A DNA stretch of 64,000 nt. Origin: an uncultured Oscillibacter sp. (GTDB taxonomy: Bacteria; Bacillota; Clostridia; Oscillospirales; Oscillospiraceae). Shown here one piece after another: positions 58,825 to 64,000 of the stretch (position 1 is its first letter; each line of letters starts with the position of its first letter). The notes beneath the pieces were generated by a model. It ran no database searches, was not told the DNA's origin, and saw only the letters and a program-made list of their open reading frames with translations. The translations under genes and the position numbers were made by a program. The stretch spans positions 231,968-295,967 of the forward strand of contig CAJTMG010000001.1 in assembly GCA_910577405.1 (NCBI GenBank), read 5' to 3'.

Positions 58825-60708
58825 ATGGCCAAGAAACAATTCAAAGCGGAGTCCAAACGGCTTCTGGACCTGATGGTGAACTCCATCTATACCCATAAGG
58901 AGATTTTCCTCCGGGAGATCATCTCCAACGCGTCCGACGCCTGCGACAAGCTCTGCTACCAGGCCCTGACCGACGAGGCCGTTGGGATGAACCGGGGCGA
59001 TTTCAAAATTGAGATTGCCGCGGACAAGGACAAGCGCACGCTCACGGTCTCTGACAACGGCATCGGCATGAATAAGGAAGATCTGGAGAACAATCTGGGC
59101 ATTATCGCGTCCTCCGGGTCCCTGCGGTTCAAGCAGGAGCTGGGGGAGGACGCCAAGGACACCGATGTGATCGGACAGTTCGGCGTGGGCTTCTACTCCG
59201 CTTTTATGGTTTCGGAGAAGATTACCGTCGTAACAAAGAAGTATGGTTCGGACACGGCCTGGAAATGGGTCTCCTCCGGCGCGGACGGCTATACCATTAC
59301 TGAGTGCGAAAAGGATTCCGTGGGCACTGATATCATCATGCAGATCAAGCCCGATACCGACGATGAGAAGTACGGCGAATTCCTGGAAGCCTGGCGCTTG
59401 CAGGAGCTGGTCCGGAAGTACTCTGATTATATCCGCTTCCCCATCCGCATGGAGGTCTCCAAAACCCGGCAGAAGGAGGGCTCTCCCGAGGACCAGCCGG
59501 AGTATGAGACCTATACCGAGGTGGATACCCTGAATTCTATGGTTCCCATCTGGCAGCGTCCCAAGGCCGAGGTCACCGCGGAGGAGTACAACAAGTTCTA
59601 TCGGGACAAGTTCCGGGATTACGCCGACCCCCAGCGGGTGATTTACGTGTCCGTGGAGGGTATGGTGAGCTATAAGGCCCTGCTGTTCGTCCCTGGCGCA
59701 ACTCCTTTCGATTACTATACCAAGGAGTATGAAAAGGGCCTCCAGCTCTACTCCAACGGCGTGCTGATTATGGACAAGTGCGCGGACCTTCTGCCGGAGC
59801 ATTTCCGTTTTGTCCGCGGCGTGGTGGATTCCCCGGACCTGAGCCTGAATATCTCCCGGGAACTGCTCCAGCATGACCGTCAGCTGAAGATCATCGCGAA
59901 AAACCTGGAAAAGCAGATCAAAACCGAACTTCTCAAGCTGCTGAAGGAAGACCGGGAGGGCTATGAGAAATTCTGGAAGAACTTCGGCCGTCAGCTCAAA
60001 TACGGCGTGGTGGGCGAGTACGGACAGCACAAGGACCTGCTCTGCGACCTGCTGCTCTTCTATTCCTCCACGGAGAAAAAACCTGTGACCCTGGAAGAGT
60101 ACGCCGCCCGGACCAAGGAAGACCAGAAATATATCTACTACGCCGCCGGTGAGACTGCGGAGAAGATCGACAAGCTGCCCCAGACCGAGAGCCTCCGGGA
60201 CGCGGGGACCGAAATCCTTTACTTTACCGAGGAAGTGGACGAATTCTGCGCCCAGACCTTGATGAAGTTCCAGGAGAAGGAATTCCGTTCCGTGCTGGAC
60301 CAGGAGATTGAAGAGGGGGCAGAGAAGAAGGCAGAGGAAGCCGCAGAAGCCCATAAGCCTGTGTTTGATTTCGTGAAAGAGGCTTTGGGCGACGCGGTGC
60401 AGGACGTGAAAGCCAGCGCGCGCCTGAAATCCCATCCTGTGTGCCTGACCGCCGGGGAGGGCATGAGCTTTGAGATGGAGAAGTACTTCCAGTCCGTCCA
60501 GCCTGAGGCCGCGTTCAAAGCCCAGCGCATTCTGGAGCTGAATGTGGACCATCCCGCGTTCAAGGCCCTGGAGAACGCCGTTGACGCTGACCCGGAAAAG
60601 GCTAAGAAGTACGCCGTCCTTTTGTACAATCAGGCCCTTCTGATCGCTGGGCTGCCCCTGGAAGACCCCTCCGGTTATACCGACCTTGTGTGTGAACTGA
60701 TGCAGTAA
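58825..60708 (+). CDS. htpG: Chaperone HtpG (Hsp90)
   Basis: A 627-aa Hsp90 chaperone. The N-terminal ATPase has LREIISNASDACDKL, DNGIGMN and GQFGVGFYS; the middle domain has the catalytic Arg in NISRELLQ. I choose the ATG at 58825, eight bases after AAAGGAAG; an ATG 21 nt upstream has no ribosome-binding site. Confidence 0.96.
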   Translation: MAKKQFKAESKRLLDLMVNSIYTHKEIFLREIISNASDACDKLCYQALTDEAVGMNRGDFKIEIAADKDKRTLTVSDNGIGMNKEDLENNLGIIASSGSLRFKQELGEDAKDTDVIGQFGVGFYSAFMVSEKITVVTKKYGSDTAWKWVSSGADGYTITECEKDSVGTDIIMQIKPDTDDEKYGEFLEAWRLQELVRKYSDYIRFPIRMEVSKTRQKEGSPEDQPEYETYTEVDTLNSMVPIWQRPKAEVTAEEYNKFYRDKFRDYADPQRVIYVSVEGMVSYKALLFVPGATPFDYYTKEYEKGLQLYSNGVLIMDKCADLLPEHFRFVRGVVDSPDLSLNISRELLQHDRQLKIIAKNLEKQIKTELLKLLKEDREGYEKFWKNFGRQLKYGVVGEYGQHKDLLCDLLLFYSSTEKKPVTLEEYAARTKEDQKYIYYAAGETAEKIDKLPQTESLRDAGTEILYFTEEVDEFCAQTLMKFQEKEFRSVLDQEIEEGAEKKAEEAAEAHKPVFDFVKEALGDAVQDVKASARLKSHPVCLTAGEGMSFEMEKYFQSVQPEAAFKAQRILELNVDHPAFKALENAVDADPEKAKKYAVLLYNQALLIAGLPLEDPSGYTDLVCELMQ

Positions 60709-60723
60709 CTGTGGAAACGGAAG

Positions 60724-60755
60724 GGCGTCCGGGCTTGCTCCGGGCGTCTTTCCCT
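60724..60755 (+). terminator. Terminator after htpG
   Basis: GGCGTCCGG (60724-60732) pairs, with two G-U pairs, with CCGGGCGTC (60740-60748), followed by TTTCCCTTT. Confidence 0.6.
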
Positions 60756-60775
60756 TTGGATGGGAGGAATTTTCA

Positions 60776-61717
60776 TTGAAGCTCCTGATTATGATTTTTA
60801 CAGCAATTGCAGGGATTTTTCAGATTTTCGTCCCCATGCCGGAACGGACCGACTGGTTTCGGGATGGGGAGTATGTCGGCTTCCTTGACCACGCGGAAGA
60901 AAAGACCATGGAAAAGCTGATGGAGCTTGCGGAGGCCGGGGATACGGAAAGCATCTGCGACGTGTTTTCCATGAAAGCCCGGAAAAAGATAGAAGACCTG
61001 CCGGGACAGGCGGGAGAGCTGGTTTCTTTCCTTACTCTGGTGACTTCCTGGGACGCGGACCGGCATCTCTACAGCCAGGCCAATAACGTAAGGGACCGCT
61101 GCCTTCCTTACGCCCTGACCGCGCAGGAGGGAACTTACGAATGCCTCATCCGGGACACGTTCGGAATCGGCGGCGGCGGGGACCATATTTTCGGCTTTGA
61201 CAACGTTTCCATTTACCCCGAAGAATTGGGAGAGGAATATGCCGGGTTGGGCGCGGATACACCGGGAATCTACATCGTCTATCGGGCCAGCGGAGAGAAT
61301 GAAGCCGCGGCACAGGCCCGGAACGCCATGAACGAACTGCTGTCCGGAAACGCGGGGGACCTCTGCGCCCGGTTCCCGGAGGACCAACCGGTTCAGGAAG
61401 AAGACGCGGCGGCTCTGCTGGATTTCCTGAGCAATGCCGGGAATTGGGAGCCCTACACCTGGTGCCGCCGGGATGTGGACGCGGGCTGGGACTATACCGT
61501 CTGGGAGGAAGCGTTTCTGCACCTGCAAACGGACGCCGGAATCTATCGCTGTGATATCCGCACCAGAACAGACCGCTTCGGAACCAATCTGTACAGCGTT
61601 ACGGTCTTTCCGTCGCCAAACCCGGGAGAAGATCCGGATTACGAGGACGTTTACCGGGAACGCTGTGTTCTGGGACGGGATTCGCCGGGGATTTTCCTGG
61701 TGACGGATGGGAAATGA
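60776..61717 (+). CDS. Exported protein with duplicated DUF5104-like region (tentative)
   Basis: A 313-aa protein with an N-terminal hydrophobic segment (LLIMIFTAIAGIFQIFVPM) and no lipobox. Two segments look related: AEEKTMEKLMELAEAGDTES through the VTSWDADRH stretch, and ARNAMNELLSGNAGDL through WEPYTWCRRDVDA; each follows the pattern of an alpha helix, a short acidic part and a beta region. Similarity to DUF5104 is a guess. The start is a TTG eight bases after GGGAGG. Confidence 0.65.
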   Translation: MKLLIMIFTAIAGIFQIFVPMPERTDWFRDGEYVGFLDHAEEKTMEKLMELAEAGDTESICDVFSMKARKKIEDLPGQAGELVSFLTLVTSWDADRHLYSQANNVRDRCLPYALTAQEGTYECLIRDTFGIGGGGDHIFGFDNVSIYPEELGEEYAGLGADTPGIYIVYRASGENEAAAQARNAMNELLSGNAGDLCARFPEDQPVQEEDAAALLDFLSNAGNWEPYTWCRRDVDAGWDYTVWEEAFLHLQTDAGIYRCDIRTRTDRFGTNLYSVTVFPSPNPGEDPDYEDVYRERCVLGRDSPGIFLVTDGK

Positions 61718-61805
61718 ACGCCGGAAACCGGAACTTTTTCGGCGCGGGGAACGTCAGAATAAAGGGAATCAATTCCTGAACACTTTTGATGGGAGGCCGT
61801 GCCAT

Positions 61806-62396
61806 ATGAAAAGAATGTTTTTGCTGCTCCTGCTGCTGGCCCTCTGCCTGAGCGCCTGCGGAACCCCTGACATCCCGCCAACGGAAACCAGCGCACCGGA
61901 AGATTTGACCGAAACGGATGCACCAGAAGTCCCAACCGGAACAGATACACCAGAAAACCCGACCGGAACGGATACGCCGGAAAACCCAACCGGAACGGAC
62001 ACGCCGGGAGACCTGACCGGAACAGGCATACCGGAGGACGTACACACGCTGTCGGAGGGCGGCAACGTGGCGGCGCATGAGAAAGCCCTTTACTGCGGCA
62101 ACACCATAACCAGCGTAACAAAGGAAAAATGGGCCGATGGCGAAACCTGGACGGCCGATTTCTGGGGTGAGGATTCCATAGCCCTGACGGACCTGCTGCG
62201 GTTCCTGGACTACAGCGGGGAGGTCTGCCGGTGCCTGCCGGAGTACACGGTGGACACGGAGTTCGGCGACGGCTTTGGCGTAAATCTGACGGAGGGTTAC
62301 GCGCGTTACGGCGACGGACAAACAGACCTGACGGCGGAACAATTGGAGTTGATTCGGGAGATTATCGAAAGGCAGTCAGAAGAAGCCGGAAAATGA
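61806..62396 (+). CDS. Putative lipoprotein with Thr/Pro-rich repeat linker
   Basis: A 196-aa protein. The signal peptide ends in the lipobox LSACG (Cys19). A linker of about 55 residues follows, built of imperfect PTGTDTPEN units; the middle two are identical. The C-terminal domain (about 120 residues, starting LSEGGNVAAHEK) is not recognised. The ATG at 61806 has GGGAGG nine bases upstream. The repeat could vary in length by slippage. Confidence 0.75.
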   Translation: MKRMFLLLLLLALCLSACGTPDIPPTETSAPEDLTETDAPEVPTGTDTPENPTGTDTPENPTGTDTPGDLTGTGIPEDVHTLSEGGNVAAHEKALYCGNTITSVTKEKWADGETWTADFWGEDSIALTDLLRFLDYSGEVCRCLPEYTVDTEFGDGFGVNLTEGYARYGDGQTDLTAEQLELIREIIERQSEEAGK

Positions 62397-62400
62397 AAAG

Positions 62401-62440
62401 AAACGGACAGCCGCCGGATTCCGGTAACTGTCCGTTTTTT
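62401..62440 (+). terminator. Terminator after the lipoprotein gene
   Basis: AAACGGACAG (62401-62410) pairs with CTGTCCGTTT (62428-62437), followed by TTTTG; an inner CCGG pair extends the stem. Confidence 0.88.
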
Positions 62441-62515
62441 TGTCTGATCAGATGGAATGAACATCGCCGTCAAAATACCGTATGCTGTTTGCTGTCAGAT
62501 TCCCTTCCGCGCCCA

Positions 62516-63283
62516 TTACCAGCGGGAGGTTTCCTTTCCCGGCAGGGGCGGCGCGTGGAGGATCACCCGTCCAAAGCAGGTCAGGGAACGCCCGCTGTTG
62601 GGGGTCAGGAGGATGTCGGCATCGGAACAGGCACGGTTCAGGGAGAAGAGGAAGACGGCGCCGGAGGGGTCCTTGTAATACTGCTTGCAGAAGATATCGC
62701 CGTCCACGCAGAAGATGCCCACGTCCCCGTTTTGCAGGGGGTCCCGGTTGACGTAAGCGATGGAGCCGTCCTCAATGTAAGGCCGCATGGAATCCCCCTG
62801 AATCCGGACGGCAAATTCCGCCCCCGGAGGCACCTGGTCGGTAACAGGGATATAGTCGAAGTCCTCCCCGAAGGCAGGCGAGGTATACCCGGCGGCGGCA
62901 GGGGTGCGGTAAAGCGGAATCTGCCGGAAGTCCGCCGGGGAGAGGGAAAAGGTTTCCGCTTCCTCCTGGCAGGCGCAGAGAGCATCCACCATGGCCCGCA
63001 CCGCGACACGGCTGGTAGGCGGCAAAGTCCGGAGGTCCTCCAGAAGCTGCCGCTCCGCGCCGGTAAGGATAAGCTGTCCGTCCTGGTAACTGTCCTGAAA
63101 CAGCGTGTTTGGGTCCACCCGCAGACTGTCAAACAGCCGCAGCAGAATTTCCTCCTTCGGGAAACTCACTCCTGTCTCGTAATTGCTTACTGCTGAAACA
63201 GTCACTCCCAACTGTGCTGCCAGCGCCGCGCGTGTCATCTTCAGTTCTCCACGGCGTTCCCGTACGCGCTCCCCAAAGGTCAT
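62516..63283 (-). CDS. LexA/CI-type self-cleaving repressor (XRE HTH plus S24 peptidase)
   Basis: A 255-aa repressor. The N-terminal HTH is FGERVRERRGELKMTRAALA then LGVTVSAVSNYETG. The C-terminal S24 domain has the cleavage pair Ala-Gly in TPAAAGYTSP, the catalytic Ser in GDSMRP and Lys in DIFCKQYYKD. Such proteins are inactivated by RecA during DNA damage, often guarding a prophage or stress gene. The ATG at 63283 is eight bases after GGGAG. No phage genes are in the window. Confidence 0.9.
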   Translation of the reverse strand: MTFGERVRERRGELKMTRAALAAQLGVTVSAVSNYETGVSFPKEEILLRLFDSLRVDPNTLFQDSYQDGQLILTGAERQLLEDLRTLPPTSRVAVRAMVDALCACQEEAETFSLSPADFRQIPLYRTPAAAGYTSPAFGEDFDYIPVTDQVPPGAEFAVRIQGDSMRPYIEDGSIAYVNRDPLQNGDVGIFCVDGDIFCKQYYKDPSGAVFLFSLNRACSDADILLTPNSGRSLTCFGRVILHAPPLPGKETSRW

Positions 63284-63314
63284 AACCACGGCTCCCTTCT
63301 ATTTTAGTTCTTTT

Positions 63315-63343
63315 ATTCTATCACTTGTTCGCTGTAAAGTCAA
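63315..63343 (-). promoter_or_regulatory. Promoter of the S24 repressor
   Basis: TTGACT (63338-63343, minus), 17-bp spacer, TAGAAT (63315-63320). Confidence 0.7.
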
Positions 63344-63348
63344 ATGTT

Positions 63349-63367
63349 TTTACAAGAATCTTGAAAA
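63349..63367. promoter_or_regulatory. Candidate operator of the S24 repressor
   Basis: A 19-bp near-palindrome, TTTACAAGA-A-TCTTGAAAA, with arms CAAGA/TCTTG perfect. It lies exactly between the two divergent -35 boxes (63343 and 63374). Confidence 0.5.
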
Positions 63368-63373
63368 TTTCTC

Positions 63374-63402
63374 TTGACAATCGAAAACGAAAGTGCTATT
63401 AT
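63374..63402 (+). promoter_or_regulatory. Strong divergent promoter without an evident gene
   Basis: Perfect TTGACA (63374-63379), 17 bp, TATTAT (63397-63402). It reads rightward from the repressor operator. Confidence 0.75.
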
Positions 63403-63785
63403 TCTACTCACAGGCAAGTTTCTTGTTTTTACGCTGGAAATCTATCTTTAGTGACAAAAAGCTTCCGACAAAAGTGCATCCGTTCCCTATTCACGCCTCT
63501 TTTTACAGGAATCGGAAAATTCCCGCGCTTTATATGTCTTTGGGAGGCTCTCAACGGTTTTGTTCCATCACGCCCGCGTCCTGTTTCCGGTCATTTCCAC
63601 TCTCTCCGGAAAAGCGCGCCTGCATGGTCGGATTCATCGCCGTTTTTGGGAACCATCCCCTCTGATTGAACCTGGACGGACTGCCGGTGGCTCCAGGAAT
63701 TTGCTCACCGGCGGGAGATCTCCGTTGATTCCGGTTCCGGGCGCGCCTTGACCCAACCCGGCCAAGCCAACGAACGGCCTGCACA
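63403..63785. other. Region downstream of the divergent promoter, no supported gene
   Basis: About 380 bases. Open frames exist but none has a ribosome-binding site, normal codon use or a recognisable product. It may encode a small RNA or be the remains of a gene once controlled by the repressor. Confidence 0.4.
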
Positions 63786-63821
63786 CAAAAGAAATCCCAC
63801 CCGGCGCAAACCGAATGGGAT
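63786..63821 (-). terminator. Terminator of the tRNA operon
   Basis: On the minus strand ATCCCATTCGG (63811-63821) pairs with CCGGGTGGGAT (63794-63804), followed by TTCTTTTG. Confidence 0.75.
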
Positions 63822-63822
63822 A

Positions 63823-63907
63823 TGGTGGGGGAAGGTGGATTCGAACCACCGAAGTCGAAGACAACAGATTTACAGTCTGCCCCATTTGACCGCTCTGGAA
63901 TTCCCCC
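63823..63907 (-). tRNA. tRNA-Tyr (GTA)
   Basis: An 85-nt tRNA with a long variable arm. The acceptor GGGGGAA pairs with TTCCCCC, discriminator A and an encoded CCA follow. The anticodon loop CTGTAAA gives GTA. The T loop is GGTTCGAATCC. Confidence 0.97.
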
Positions 63908-63919
63908 GTATGAAGTTTT

Positions 63920-63995
63920 TGGAGCTGGTGGACGGACTCGAACCCCCGGCCTGCTGATTACAAATCAGCTGCTCTACCAACTGAGCTACACCAGC
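63920..63995 (-). tRNA. tRNA-Thr (TGT)
   Basis: A 76-nt tRNA. Acceptor GCTGGTG pairs with CACCAGC, with discriminator T and encoded CCA. The D arm is TAGCTCAGTTGG and the anticodon loop TTTGTAA gives TGT. It is 12 nt upstream of tRNA-Tyr. Confidence 0.97.
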
Positions 63996-64000
63996 AGTTC

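Noticed and set aside
1..64000. CRISPR arrays, insertion sequences, integrases or prophage modules.
   Set aside because: No regularly spaced repeats and no transposase, integrase or phage structural genes were seen; the S24 repressor alone is not enough to call a prophage.

Overview
The window is a GC-rich stretch of a Firmicutes chromosome, most likely a gut Clostridia of the Oscillospiraceae type. Evidence for this is the Firmicutes order of the S10-spc-alpha ribosomal cluster with a KOW-domain gene between map and infA, a T-box before thrS, strong AGGAGG ribosome-binding sites, TTGACA/TATAAT promoters, a DUF1846 protein, and V-type next to F-type ATPase genes. The species cannot be named from sequence alone. 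No CRISPR array, insertion sequence or prophage was seen.

Layout. 1-5.9 kb (minus): F-type ATP synthase operon atpB-E-F-A-G-D-C, with atpC cut by the window edge. It has no separate atpH; a delta-subunit C-terminal domain is fused to the front of the alpha subunit. 6.3-9 kb: a nitrilase-family amidase, a YjbQ-like protein, a small membrane protein and a LacI-family regulator. 9.5-13.6 kb (plus): a sodium/solute symporter, a Gfo/Idh/MocA dehydrogenase and a TIM-barrel isomerase, which look like a sugar or polyol uptake and oxidation locus with repeated GCACGC motifs in its control regions. 13.7-20.9 kb (minus): a small membrane protein, an aminotransferase, DUF1846, then the acn-icd pair that turns citrate into 2-oxoglutarate. 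21-24.8 kb (plus): a membrane-anchored protein, a nitroreductase, an MtnA-like isomerase and a purine nucleoside phosphorylase. 24.8-28 kb: thrS with its T-box, then a compact locus that looks like a type I toxin-antitoxin pair (31-codon hydrophobic ORF with a consensus promoter, and a consensus antisense promoter at its 3' end), a 52-aa protein and an XRE regulator.

28-44.5 kb (minus) is one long ribosomal-protein cluster from rpsJ to rplQ including secY, adk, map, infA and rpoA; it is read from a perfect-spacing promoter with a roughly 280-nt leader and is interrupted by an unusual structured 240-nt spacer between rpsN and rpsH. 44.9-53.8 kb (minus) is a complete V-type ATPase operon (ntpF-I-K-E-C-G-A-B-D order) whose proteolipid carries the full sodium-binding residue set, whereas the F-type c subunit lacks the key Gln; the cell may run one rotary machine on protons and the other on sodium. 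53.8-64 kb: proS, a cyclase-family hydrolase with an AhpD-like partner, an orphan histidine kinase, a zinc-ribbon membrane protein, htpG, two exported proteins, a LexA/CI-type self-cleaving repressor with a divergent promoter that has no evident gene behind it, and two tRNA genes (Tyr, Thr) at the right edge.
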